A stretch of 64,000 nucleotides of DNA from Paragorgia papillata (lineage: Eukaryota > Cnidaria > Anthozoa > Scleralcyonacea > Coralliidae): positions 2,677,501 to 2,741,500 of the forward strand of contig JAWNZC010000100.1 in the NCBI GenBank assembly GCA_035771165.1. Direction: 5' to 3'. How positions within the stretch are numbered: position 1 is the stretch's first letter; every line of letters begins with the position of its first letter. A program made the position numbers and the translations under genes. Of this stretch, positions 47,826-59,055 are shown in pieces. The notes below the pieces were generated by a model. The model was not told the origin of the DNA, searched no databases, and saw nothing but the letters and a program-made list of their open reading frames with translations.

Positions 47826-48985
47826 GCCTATCTCAGGGTTGGGGATTTTACATATTTAGGTTATTTGGAACATTTTAAGAAGGTTTGTAATATATCTTTT
47901 TTTTCTCTAAAATTTCATCTTCATGAAGTTTTTTGCTGTTAAAGTTGACGATTTTGACGATGGCCGTGAAAATATTTTACTGGGTTCTAGCCGCCGGAAA
48001 TGACGTAGAAGCAGGGAGACCTTCTCAGACAGTAACAGTGTTTACATCGGGAGTTTACGGGTCACCTTGGATTTTCCTGGATTTATTCAGGTTATTTCGT
48101 CGGGAATTCTTTTACAAAATATGCCAAACAGGTGCGTAGTGTTTTTACTCTCGAATGAACCTAGTTGATACGCTAGAATAGCGCTGTATGCTATTTTTTT
48201 CTTTCGACAATAACGATGAACTATCTCGACTCACGGGAGGCGAAGAAGACAAGGATAGCTTAGTGTGAAAGGAACGCCGATTTCGTCAAAGATAAAGGTG
48301 TGAAATGAACGCCGACATCTACTTCTGTAACCTGTTCGTGGTTCGAAGTAGTTTCAACGGGAATATTTGGTACTAAGACTATTCACAGCAGTTTATCACG
48401 AGGAAAACCCGTCAGTGTGGAGACTACAAAACGACAACAATAGAGCGTGTTTTTCCGGAAAGACACAAGAACTTGTGCATGTCATCAGTCTCATATTTCT
48501 TTTTATCGAAGTATTGTTTCCGTTCGATCTTCGATCAAGAATATATCGAAATATACTTGACTTGGTAATGTCGTCTACCTCTGGTTCTAATGCTGATAGC
48601 CAAAATGACTAGACTAGGATGTACACATTATTCCGGGATACGTAATCGAGATCGAAGACGAAGTAAAACTGTCTAGGCCATTACCTGAAGACGAATCATG
48701 AAAATGCATTGTCAAGCCGTATGAAGACGAGTCGATTGCAGATGAATTTAGGATCGCAAATTTAGTGAGGAAATGCGACTTGAAAAATATCTTCTACGAT
48801 GGCTATAAATTCGCTTTGCGGGGAACAATAAGGTGAACGATTTGTAAGTTATGAAAGTTTCCTTTATCAGTGAATTTATGTTTACGTTTTATCGAATGTT
48901 GTATACTGGCATGCCATATTTGCAATTGGCCATATTTGCTAAGACAAAATTGTATGCTGTCAAAGCCAAATGATTCGCATGTTTA
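47826..48985 (+). repeat. X-Y unit, uninterrupted copy
   Basis: The X part (47826-48640) is an inverted copy of 55673-56795; the Y part (48640-48985) is an inverted copy of 49586-49928. Conserved open text: VEAGRPSQTV and GSPWIF (about 48000-48100, followed by a donor-like AACAG|GTGCGT at 48130), MSSTSGSN/DSQND (48570-48610) and IEIEDEVKLS then CIVKPYEDES (48650-48740, with one stop). Possibly old exons of a host gene copied with the repeat. The Y text faintly recalls the region before the P2X7-type WCxCGxC domain, but that is weak. Confidence 0.6.
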
Positions 48986-49585
48986 TATTCGTTATGTATC
49001 ATCTGGTTACTGCGTCTAGCGGGTTGCAAATATCGAAATATTGATGAGGCAAAGTATAAATAGAACATACGGAAAGCAGGTAGATATTGTCAGTATTGAT
49101 TAATAGAATACTCGTTCGCTTTCCGATTTCCACTTGCGTCTTGCGAATGAACCAGCTGCGCACAATTCACTAGGCTAATAGAATTGCTTCGTTCTTCAAA
49201 ATTGCCACAATTCACTGCTCGTCCAATTCGATAAACAACAACAAATGTGCGATTTCATCTTCAAACTTGAAGAAATTGACTCTGTGCGTATACTGTCGCG
49301 TGCAAGTTCAAATTTCAAAAGTGAATGCAAATATTCCATTAATCTATAATCAACAGACAGTTCCTACCTTGTTTTCTGTACTGATCTTTTATTTGATAGT
49401 TTATCTTGTCAATTTTTCGATGTAAGTGTCCCGCTAGACGTAGTGACCAGATTTCCAGGCAAACAAGAGTATTAAAGAACTTGATCACTGTTATTAACCG
49501 TTTCAATGCAAGCTTTGATTTACTGACATTCCTTCGCATTCGCAAGCAGTTCAGTGTCAGAGAAATATCGAATACAATTAAACAT
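48986..49585. other. centre of the Y/Y' inverted pair, no features
   Basis: No coding or repeat structure supported. Confidence 0.35.
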
Positions 49586-49928
49586 GCGAATCATTTGGCT
49601 TTCATGACAGCATACAATTTTTTTGTTTTAGCAAATGCGTGTATAGAACACTGCAAATAAAACGTAAACATAAATTCACTGATAAAAACAATTTGCAATT
49701 AAACTTGCAATTAAACCAATCATTTACCTTATCGTGTCCCTCAAAAGCGAATTTGTAGCCGTCGTCCCAAAGACATTTTTCACGTTGCATTTGCTTATTA
49801 TGATTTACGACCCAAATTTCATCGGCAACCGACTCGCCTTCATACGGCTTGACAATGCATTCAGATGATTCGTCTTCAGGTATGGCCACATTGGAAGACA
49901 GTTTTACTTCGTCTTCGATCTCGATTAT
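49586..49928 (-). repeat. Y' copy (inverted), interrupted by the 49.9-kb element
   Basis: Minus-strand open text IEIEDEVKLSSN...PEDESSECIVKPYEGES and WDDGYKFAFEGHDKVNDW is ~70% identical to Y and free of stops for ~90 codons. A GATAAG|GTAAAT donor-like site lies at its end. Confidence 0.6.
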
Positions 49929-49935
49929 AAAAAAA

Positions 49936-50350
49936 GGTGTGTTTTGAAACACACCTTAGTGTGTTTTGAAACACACTAAGGTGTGTTATTTTAACACACC
50001 TTATCAGAAAAATAATCAATTACACATCTTGGTGTGTTACAAAACACACATTGGTGTGTTGGATAACACACCTATGTGTGTTGAATAACACACCCGGGTG
50101 TGTTATTTGACACACCTTGAAAATAACACACCTTGTTATAACACACCTTTGCATGCGAGGTGTCTTAATTTAACACACCTTTTCTGAATAACACACCTTA
50201 GCATTAACACACCTTTGAAAAAACACACCTTTTGTGACACACCTTTCAAAAAAACACACCTTTTAATTACACACCTTCATTAATAACACATCTTCTTAAA
50301 TACCATAATATAATAACACACCTTTTTAAAAACCATGTTTCAAAGAACAC
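49936..50350. repeat. left AACACACCTT/AAGGTGTGTT array
   Basis: Around twenty-five ACACACC or GGTGTGT motifs in both orientations. The outer half consists of head-to-head pairs (for example AAGGTGTGTTATTTTAACAC), the inner half of mostly one orientation with more decay. Confidence 0.9.
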
Positions 50351-50583
50351 ACCTTATTTATAACATAGGGCATATGCTTGTTATTATAACTGTTAACCTT
50401 TTAATTAATTTTTCTATATTTCACACATATAAGACACTCATATATATATATTTATATACCGAGGCCATAGCTCGCTTATCCAGCAAATAAGATCCAAGAA
50501 AAAAGTGTTATACTTGTGTTTTTTATCAAGCTTGTTATCTATCTGAGAATGATATTCGATGAATGAAATGTAGTTTTGGTTGT

Positions 50584-50873
50584 TCAAAGCATGGGTATAT
50601 AGCACTGGTCTTTAAAACTTATCACATGGAAAGGTTATCCAAACTGGCCCAAGCTATCTATTTACATGTCTTCTACATTTGCAGTATCTTTCTCAACTAT
50701 AAACAAATTACCATGTTTTCTTACAATGTTCAACACCCCATGCCATGGTAAATTCTGGAGTACAACTACCACCCTTTCATTAGTTGGAACAAGTTATAAC
50801 ACATAAAATGACTGTGAAAAGATAGTGTCTCTAAAACTTGTACAACAAAGAACTTGCCATCCTCCCAGTGGCA
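50584..50873 (-). pseudogene. unrecognised coding remnant in the 5.7-kb element
   Basis: Two overlapping minus-strand frames give protein-like text: HWEDGKFFVVQVLETLSFHS (about 50868-50809), then after a frameshift RVVVVLQNLPWHGVLNIVRK and FIVEKDTANVEDM, with two more stops before YIPML. Composition and continuity suggest the C-terminus of a decayed gene; family not recognised. Confidence 0.3.
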
Positions 50874-52530
50874 CACTAAGATGTGTTATTTTAAAAACAC
50901 GCTTTTTGAAACAGCACATCTTTTGAAATAATTCACTCTTCAAACAGAATAATTTCGGTAACACCAACAAACGCTTTGGAATAACACATCTTGTAAATAT
51001 AATAATACATTTCTTTAGCTTAAATATCCCTACGTTTAAAACTTTATATCTGTACCTAAATGTGCATGAAGTAATTCCGAATCAATAGGTTTGTAATTTT
51101 GAAACACTGGAATAGCATATCAGAATTCAGAAAGAAAGGCTAATAAAACTTCGGTAGTCAATTTATCCCGGGCGTTCTGTGACCCCCTCCCGCGATCCAA
51201 TCTTATAATGTCAGCGGCGTATGCCCAAAATATTTTATAGCATCGCTTGAAGCAGATGCGCTTGAAAGTTGAAACGTAATACGCGTAGTGTGATTCTAGA
51301 TGTCTCGTATTTTATACACAAAGCATGACATTCACCAATCACTATCACAAAACCTTGGTCATAGAATAAAGATCTTATTCTGTGCCATGGTCGCTCTTGA
51401 TAGATCATAAAGGACACAAATAGACGTCGTTTTAAGGGATTTAATAGACTGAAAGTCTGAAATCAGTGAAATGACAACGTGTATTAGGAATATTTTGCAT
51501 TGCCATTGAACAATTAAATGGTGAGTATTTTAATTGTCAGTTGTATTAACCTGTCACCGAAGTACGGTCAACTTCTCTTAAAATGTTAAATTTCCCTCCC
51601 CACCCCCCGGAATTTGAGATTGCTACGTAAAAATGTAATTTGTTTTTCAACAAGGTTTCTACCGCGCAGCTAGCGAGCGCGCATTGATACTTGGGATATC
51701 GTCATCTCGAATCTCGATTCTCATCTCACTCATCATTATCAGCGCGCCACGTTTGAAATTCGTTTGTGATGGTGTTTTGACTTTTGAGATTCAAGCTATA
51801 GAAACTTTTGGTAATAAGACTTTTTGTTTGCGAAGAGATCAAGCAGACAGTCTTCACCGAAGTAACATGTTCTTCTTACGGAAAGATTTAACTAGAAGCC
51901 ATGAAAATCCAGTTGAACCAAGAAGTCCTAGAAGCTCCTCTCGCACGAGGCTACGAGCAAGGTAAGAGATTGAGTATTTATCGTTTGTTTTCTATTGTCC
52001 TACTTATTGTAATGTGAATTTTTTTCTGGCTCTCGTTGTCAAATTTCCTCTTTGATTGTCCAATACAAACCATTTTCTACTGAAGTTACTATAGTTGAAG
52101 TATAAAGTCATCATGTTTTGACTCGTCAACATGGCGGCTGGAATCTCTTCTCAATTTAGTCAATTGTGGTTCCTAACAAACTCTCAAATCATTCTATCTT
52201 TTTTGCCATTCTTTAGCCACCGTTGCTTTCATGATAAGGATTATCTTATGTAAAACTAAAGCATTCAGACCTTGAGGTAAATGTTATTTGTGATTAGTGT
52301 ATTTTCACTGAGTCACTGGCAGAATTCGTCATCATTATGAAATATCAAATTGTTGGTAACAGACTAACAGTATGTTTTGTGTGTGTGTTTGTTTATTTGC
52401 TTATTCATTCATATATTATTTTCTCTTGTTTTCTAGTGCATATAGGGTAGAGTTACCTTGTTCAGTTGTGTTCAACCATTCAACTTGCTGTTATTGGTAA
52501 GTAAAATCCTTAAATAAGCTTAATTCATAT

Positions 52531-52876
52531 ACTACACACGTAAAAATCTCACAGCTTGTCAACATGATGTGTTCGCAACAGGCTTGTAGCAAGGCTGGGA
52601 ACAAGTTGTAACAATGCTGTTCATTCAAGAAGCTGCTACAACCTTGTTAGCATCAACCGGTTAACAACTTGTTAAGTGCAGAGCAGTAACAGGTTGTTGA
52701 AACAACTTGTCATCAGTCTGTTGGAGTCACCAGCCTTGTTACAAGTTGTCAACAACCTGTTAAGACATGTTAACAGACTGGGACAGCCAGTGCAAACACA
52801 TGATGGTGACGGCCTGTTGAACAGCCTTGTAACAACTTGCTTGCAGGTTTGTAACAGCTTTTTACATGTGTAGTAG
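52531..52876. mobile_element. MITE built from AACAAGTTGTTAC-like palindromes
   Basis: Ends CTACACACGTAAAAA and inverse of CTACACATGTAAAAA. The interior holds many words such as ACAACTTGTTA, CAACCTGTTAA and CCTTGTTAC in both orientations, a third example in this window of an element made almost entirely of one short motif. Confidence 0.7.
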
Positions 52877-52978
52877 TTTATTTATTGACTAATGACATAA
52901 TGATCTATTCCATTACGCATGTTGATATCTCAAAATACTAATTGCAGATCATATATTGGTCTAACTATATATATTTAA

Positions 52979-53164
52979 GAAATAGAAGATGGCCACCATG
53001 TTTATATAGCCTGATGCAAACACGAGAGTGAGTTGGGAGAATTTGAAAGTTTATGTGAACCCGAGCCATAGGCAAGAGTTTACATAAGTACTTTCAAATT
53101 CTCCCAACTCACTCAAGTGTTTGCATCAGGTTATATAAACACAGGGCATCCATTTTCTATTTCT
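52979..53164. repeat. palindrome with ~73-base arms
   Basis: Arms 52979-53051 and about 53088-53164 share TGATGCAAACAC and GAGTGAGTTGGGAGAATTTG in inverted orientation. A smaller hairpin CCGTGTTTACATAGCCTGAT follows at 53206-53235. Confidence 0.8.
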
Positions 53165-53294
53165 TTTATGAAATAAGGCTAAAAAATGTGCCGTGACATC
53201 ACAACCGTGTTTACATAGCCTGATATAAACACGGTACTTGACCAATCACAGCGTGCGTAAGACGCAACCTATTTTATAAATATATATATATATA

Positions 53295-53351
53295 GTTCAA
53301 TATACAGACATGTGTTTCGCTGTACTATGGCTCATCAGTGTAGCTTGGAAC
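53295..53351 (-). ncRNA. candidate hammerhead ribozyme
   Basis: On the minus strand all core parts are present in order: CTGATGA (53332-53338), GAAA (53315-53318) and cleavage triplet GTC (53307-53309). A short stem III CA/TG follows GAAA. Stem I pairs TACA with TGTA, then GTTC with GAAC across an internal loop. Stem II (GC.../...GC) has two C-A mismatches inside GCCATAGTACAGC, so it is weakened. Short-stem-III type I hammerheads occur in Penelope-like elements and retrozymes. A second copy of the 3' half lies at 53509-53534. Confidence 0.6.
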
Positions 53352-53488
53352 AATCTAGATGTGAGAACACTACTTATATATACCCCAAGCAATTGCTGGT
53401 GACAACGATTGTGTGATAATGTAAATAGTGCGCACATCTAGAGAGCATGAGGTGGTATAGGGCCAGAGTGCTCAAACTTCCACAAAGG

Positions 53489-53531
53489 TATATATATATA
53501 TATATATAGTTCAATCTACAGACACGTGTTT

Positions 53532-53606
<75 letters not shown>
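53489..53606. repeat. (TA)n microsatellites
   Basis: TA runs at 53489-53508 and 53535-53606, and a shorter one at 53281-53294, flank the ribozyme copies. Confidence 0.9.
53509..53534 (-). ncRNA. truncated second hammerhead copy
   Basis: GCGAAACACGTGTCTGTAG and TTGAAC repeat the 3' half of the ribozyme ~214 bases away. The CTGATGA half is replaced by an AT microsatellite. Confidence 0.55.
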
Positions 53607-54838
53607 CAGTATCATTGATATGCTAAAAACAGTAAAACACATATCCCACATCTGGATATTTTAGAAAGTTGATCAGTTTGATAAATAAGACACAAACTGG
53701 TATAACACTAATAATATTCATTTGGTATGATTTTAGTGATACACAGATACTGCATACTCCTTAATCATTACTAAACATCCCTATATTCTAATTGTCTTCA
53801 AAATTACAAGAATTTTGCTAGGAAAGTAGAATTTTCTGTCCAAATTGTTTGTTCGGTAACTGCAATCTTGTAGTTAGGAGGAATGTATTGTGTGAGTATG
53901 TGACCTTTGGAGGGAATCTTACTCTTGACCCTGGGAAGCTAGTCAGCTGGTAGCCGTAGTAGGTCATTACTGAGAGCTCATCTGTGATGCAGTATATGAT
54001 GGAAGATTAAGTCATATATATACTTTGTATATAAAGTTTAATATTGACATTAATTTACACTCCAGATGATTTTACTCTCTAAGGGATGGTAGCAGTGGTA
54101 TTGAGCTAAACAATTATTACCCATTCGTGCCTGAGCCAGCTCCGAAAATGTCCCCTTTGTTGTTTTACTCTGTTTATCAGCAGATGATTCCTCAGACGCC
54201 CTATTGTGTGCATCAGTGGGTTAAATGGAGTGACTAATGTATTTAAATAAAGAAAAATCACAACAAAATCAAAATTTTAACTTATAAATTTCAATTTTGA
54301 GTTTTGTTGCAAAGTGATTAATGTATACCCTTTGAATATTTGATTTAATATTAAATATTAGTTAACAAATTGTTGAATTAATTTTTTCATTTTACAGGAC
54401 CGGACTGGTGCACATTGAGTGATGATGCAAAAGCCAACTTCTCAACGAAAGAAAAGGATTGTTGATCTCCAAGATTGGATTGTTGTTAAGTACACTTTGA
54501 AAATACCAACATTCTAAATACATGTATGTCATGTAGTATCCTAAATGCTGAACGATGTATTTTGGATATAGATGCAGAACCACATATGTACATATGACAT
54601 GGTTAAGTGGTTATTCTAGGTTTTTGCTTATAAGCGGATTTTGCATATAAATGGCAACAGACGAAAACTTTATATATATATTAAGCAACTTTTCCATAGG
54701 GACTTTTGCTTATAAGCAGCAGCAACTGCATGTAGTTACATTATACCTTTATTATAAAAAGGACAATTTATAATCATTTCATTGCTATTTAACTTCACTT
54801 GTATGGATATTATTATAGTGCTAGCTGCATAATACTTT

Positions 54839-55087
54839 TACTGCGATTTTCGGTTAAGCTTGGAGACCAGAAGTTTTATTAAAAAGTTTGATCGTTTCAC
54901 GATTTGACACGTTCCCATGGGAAATTTGAATGTTTGAACATTTTGACCAATAGAAATTAAGGCGTTGCCTAAACTTTTGAATTTGCCCTTGACAACATCC
55001 TAAATTGCCCTTGGTAACGTATGCATTTCAATGTTCAAACTTTTCGATCAAACTGTTCGTCTCCAAGCTTAGCCGAAAAGCGCAGTA
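54839..55087. mobile_element. MITE with TA flanks
   Basis: Inverted ends TACTGCGATTTTCGG and inverse of TACTGCGCTTTTCGG; the match continues with AAGCTTGGAGAC. TA at both edges suggests a mariner-like target. Confidence 0.75.
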
Positions 55088-55249
55088 TCATAAAAAGGAC
55101 AAACCTGTATGGATTTGCTATTTTTGTTGTATTAACTTAAACTAAGCCATATATAGCTATAACTATGTAAAATTAGTGTTTATTATTTAATAAATATATT
55201 TATCATACATGTATATGCATTCTGTGTATTTACCATATATTTTTTATTT

Positions 55250-55668
55250 AACACAGCTGAAGGTGTGTTATTTGTAACACACCTTGCTAAACAACACATC
55301 TAATGCAAAGGTGTGTTGCATAACACACCTAATGGTGTGTTAAATAATACACCTATAGTGTGTTATTCAATACAACTGAAGGTGTGTTACATAACACACC
55401 TTGGTGTGTTGAATAACACATCTTGGTGTGTTGCATAACACACGTTGGTGTGTTGCATAACACACCTTTCTAAAAACACACCTTAAAACGTGTCAAATTC
55501 TGGACAAACAGAAAGCACACCTTAAGGTGTGTTGAATAACACACCAATGTGTGTCAAATAACACCAAGGTGTGTCAAATAACACACCAAGGTGTGTTGAA
55601 TAACACACCTTAAAGCGTGTCAATTTCTGGACAAAAAAGGTGTGTTATTTGAACACACCTTTTTTTAG
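55250..55668. repeat. right AACACACCTT/AAGGTGTGTT array
   Basis: Same motif class, about twenty-five motifs, again alternating in orientation, with two copies of a GTGTCAAATTCTGGACAAA / GTGTCAATTTCTGGACAAA spacer. Confidence 0.9.
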
Positions 55669-55672
55669 AGTG

Positions 55673-56795
55673 TACGCATACGTAATCCTGGAATATATCG
55701 TGGAATAATGTTTACATCCTATAGTCTAGTCATTTTGGCTATCGGTGTTATAACCAGAGGTAGACGACATTACCAAGTCAAGTATATTTCGATATATTCT
55801 TGATCAAAGATCGAAGGAAAAAGGCAAACAATACTTCGATAAAAAGAAATATGAGACTGATGACATACACAAGTTCTTCTCCGGAAAAACACGCTCTATT
55901 GTTGTCGTTTTGTAATCGCCACACCGACGCGGGTTTTCCTCGTGATAACCTGCTGTGAATCGTCTCAGTACCAAATATTCCCGTTGAAACTACTTCCAAC
56001 AACGAACAGGTCACAGAAGTAGTTGTCGGCGTTCATTTCACACCTTTATCCTTGACGAAATCGGCGTTCTTTTCACACTAAGCTACGCTTGTCTCCTTCG
56101 CCTCCCGTGAGTCGATATAGTACATCGTTATTGTCGCAAAAAACGAAATAGCATACAGCGCTATTCTATTATTATTATTATTCTTTATTTAAGGAGGGTA
56201 AGTTTTTCAGCAGAGCTGGTGGGGTCCTTCATTACAGCCAATAGGTGTTGATTTTACGCAGGGAGGAAAACCGGAGAACCTGGCTAAAAACCCTCGAAGC
56301 ACAGGAAAAACCAACTAAACTTTACTCACATATGAGTTCCCACCCCGAGAACGGGGCTATTCCCAGACGGTCACCCATCCAAGTACTAACCCCGTCATTG
56401 GTGAGAGGCAGCGCCCTAATAGCACACGCCACCCGTGCTCCAAGCATATCAATGGGGTTCATTCGAGAGTAAAAACACTACGCACGTGTTTGGCATAATT
56501 TTTAAAAGAATTTCCGACAAAATAACCTGAATAAAGCCAAGAAAATCCAAGGTGACCCGTAAGCTCCCGATGTAAACACACTTACTGTCTGAGAAGGTCT
56601 CCCTGCTTCTACGTCACTTCCGGCGACTAGAACCCAGTAAAACATTTTCAGGGCCATCGTCAAAATCGCCAACTTTAAAAGCAAAAAAGTCCATGTAGAT
56701 GAAATTTTTGGAAAAGAAGAATATATTACAAATCTTCTTAAAATGTTCCAAATATATTAAATTTGTAAAATCCCCAACCCTGAGATAGGCACTTT
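55673..56795 (-). repeat. X' copy (inverted) containing a 5S SINE
   Basis: Inverse of 47826-48640, interrupted by the SINE at 56160-56455. The frame VEAGRPSQTVSV...GSPWIF is kept open. Confidence 0.7.
56160..56455 (-). mobile_element. 5S-rRNA-derived SINE in X'
   Basis: The inverse of GTTAGTACTTGGATGGG is at about 56377-56393, and an ATTATTATT tail at 56166-56184. The intact X copy at about 48165-48180 shows the empty site (GATACGCT|AGAATAGCGC). Its body differs from the 43.7-kb copy downstream of CCTCCCT, ending in CTTACCCTCCTTAAATAAAG on the minus strand. Confidence 0.8.
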
Positions 56796-56959
56796 AAGCA
56801 CGGTCTTTTGGGAGTCGTGATATTTTTGTGGTGCAGGCGTGAATTAGATTAGTTCTTCTTTTCCCAATAAAATGAAGATGGATCCAGATTTTTGGTGGAT
56901 CAATGTTCTCGTGATTGTCGTTGTCTGTGATATTAACGTTGGCTTTTGGCGTAAAAGTT

Positions 56960-58500
56960 TAGATTAGTTTATTGACCAAGCGACGGGGAAAACCGGCGAC
57001 ATTCTCACTTCTGAAGAAGAACGTGTTTTACGTTTTGGACTCAAACACGGCCTTGCAACTCGACCAAATTAATCCGATTTTATTTCCTCAGCAGAATCAA
57101 TATGGGTTCATGCAACTACAACGCCACAATCTTATTCCGGAAAGTTTTATTAAACAACAGGAAATTAAGAATTCCATTGAAGCACGTACTAGCCTGCAAC
57201 TTTTTAGATTTTGATGATAGAAGATTAACGGACGATAACAAACATTAAGATTTTGAAAAACCTACGCAAACAATTCGCTATTCTTAAGCCAGATAAAGGA
57301 AACGGAGTTGTTCTTATTAGATTAACGGATTATCAAACAAGTATGAAAGCCATCTTTGCTGATACTCAGAAATTCAGAAAGCTTCAAACCGATCCATCTT
57401 TAACCCAACTCTCTTCTATTCAAAGCTAAGCTATGGACAATTCATAAACGTGAAGAAATCGACGGCGATACCTTCAAGAACATCAGACCACAATCAACCA
57501 GATCAGCTGGGGCACATGGCCTCCCCAAAACACACAAATCATTTGATAATCTACCGACTTTCCGTCCAATTGTTGACACTACTGCAACCGCGCTTTCCAG
57601 CCCGTGGCTATATATCTTTCAAAATTACTAAATCCTCTCACTCACAATGAGTTCAAAATACGGGACAGTTTTGACGCAGTGTCGCGAATTCATAACATCC
57701 GGCAAAATTTATTCTCTCAAGGCCACAAGTCTGTTTCGTTTGATGTCACTTCTCTCTTTACTAGCATTCCTTTACGAAAAACTGTCAACATTATCTTGGA
57801 CAGAATCTACAAAGACAAGATAATCACCACTTCATTTAGAAAACGTACGTTAAAAAACTGTTGTTAGACTGTTGCACTAAAACACCTTTCTCAATTAATG
57901 GCCAACTATATCAACAAATTGATGGAGTATCCATGGGTTCTCCATTAGGACCCACTCTAGCTGATATTTTAATGACTGCGCTTGAAGAAGAAATTATCCG
58001 ACCTCTTATCTCCTCTGGCATGTTAAAATGTTACGCTCGCTACGTTGACGACACACCATAATTTACCCATGCAGATTTTATTGACCATAGCCACATCCAT
58101 TTTATCGACTTACCTGTAAAATAACCTCAACTGGCAAAACTATTTATCGCAAATCAACACACACCGGCCAATATGTCAACTAATCCAGTTTCACCCCTAG
58201 GTGCAGGAAAACTGCTTCGCTTAGAGCACTTGTGTATCGCGCGCATAAAATATGCAACACTTATGATTTACTCCAGAATGAGCTAAAAATCATCGCCAAA
58301 TTTTCTTCTTGGAACGGTTTTCGCCGTCGCTTGGTCAATAAACTAATCCAAACGTTTATGCCAACCACCAACTTTAATATCACGGACAACGACAATCACG
58401 ACAACACAGACCCACCAAAAATCTGGATCCATCTTCTTTTATTGGGAAAAGAGGAACTAATCTAATTCACGCTTGCACCACAAAAATGTCACGACTCCTA
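56960..58500 (+). pseudogene. Penelope-like reverse transcriptase
   Basis: Pieces in several frames: PESFIKQQEIKNSIEARTSL (57140-57200), LKPDKGNGVVLI (57285-57320), KSVSFDVTSLFTSIPL (57730-57775), GQLYQQIDGVSMGSPLGPTL (57899-57958), the catalytic box RYVDD (58038-58055) and a C-terminal NTYDLLQNELKIIA block (58255-58300). GVxMGSPLGPxLA is a signature of the PLE RT clade. Multiple frameshifts and stops. Confidence 0.8.
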
Positions 58501-58579
58501 AAAGACCGTGCTAATTTTATCACACTTTGGGACACCACTAACTCGAACGCCTTCTAATTATCCTTAAAAGACCGGACTT

Positions 58580-58930
58580 CCAAAGACAACAAAGGTCTGT
58601 AGTATACAAGCTTACTTGTCCTGGGAGCTATGCCTCCTATATTGGAAAAACTTACCGTTGCCCGATCACCGGTATTAAAGAACGCGCCCACGAAAACGAC
58701 TCTGAAACTCATAATCACATTAACTCTTGTGAACAGTTTCAATATTTAAATAATTTCTTAAATTTGCCTTCTAACTTCCTTAATCTTAACGAGCCTACCA
58801 TTTTATCACAACTAATCCTTAACAACTGTGAAATAATAGACAAAGCTATACAGTGGTCATTGCTACTCTTTAAAGAAGCCCTCTGGATCCATCGGCAGAA
58901 ACCGTTGCATCTTGTCATCTTTAAATAATT
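58580..58930 (+). pseudogene. Penelope-like GIY-YIG endonuclease
   Basis: Text equivalent to that at 47534-47773 but broken by frameshifts: CPGSYASYIGKTYRC, KERAHENDSETHNHINSCEQ and NEPTILSQLILNN. The GIY-YIG motif here reads ASYIGK. Confidence 0.7.
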
Positions 58931-59055
58931 ATCATGTACAGTATAATTATGTATGATATCATCATTTAGTTATTATCTTGTATTTATAGTAGATCGCGTT
59001 ACACCAGTCTCATTCCTGATGGTAATGTTAACCCTTTTCGGATTGTCCATTGTTT

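Larger units (their letters stand above)
51684..54517 (+). other. possible three-exon transcript in the 5.7-kb element
   Basis: Good splice signals: a 93-codon frame from ATG 51684 passes a donor GCAAG|GTAAGAG at about 51961. An acceptor TTGTTTTCTAG at 52436 and donor TATTG|GTAAGTAAA at 52497 bound a 61-base exon. An acceptor ATTTTACAG lies at 54398. The exon text has no recognised domain. Could be noncoding or chance. Confidence 0.25.
49929..55672. mobile_element. 5.7-kb element with AACACACCTT palindrome arrays at both ends
   Basis: The right end reads ...AACACACCTTTTTTTAGAGTG (ending 55672) and the left end ATAAAAAAAGGTGTG (from 49929). The terminal sequence CACTCTAAAAAAAGGTGTG resembles the 28.8-kb CACTA-like end CACTCTAAAAACACTCTGG; the left end seems to have lost CACTC. 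It splits an X-Y unit whose intact inverted copy at 48640 serves as empty site, suggesting TA as target duplication. No transposase recognised. Confidence 0.7.
56796..59055 (+). mobile_element. Penelope-like element, nearly full length, degenerate
   Basis: N-terminal region, RT, GIY-YIG endonuclease and 3' tail on the plus strand. Its 5' end (56796-56925) is an inverted copy of internal sequence 58400-58510, an arrangement typical of PLE insertions. The tail ends CCCTTTTCGGATTGTCCATT. Confidence 0.8.
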
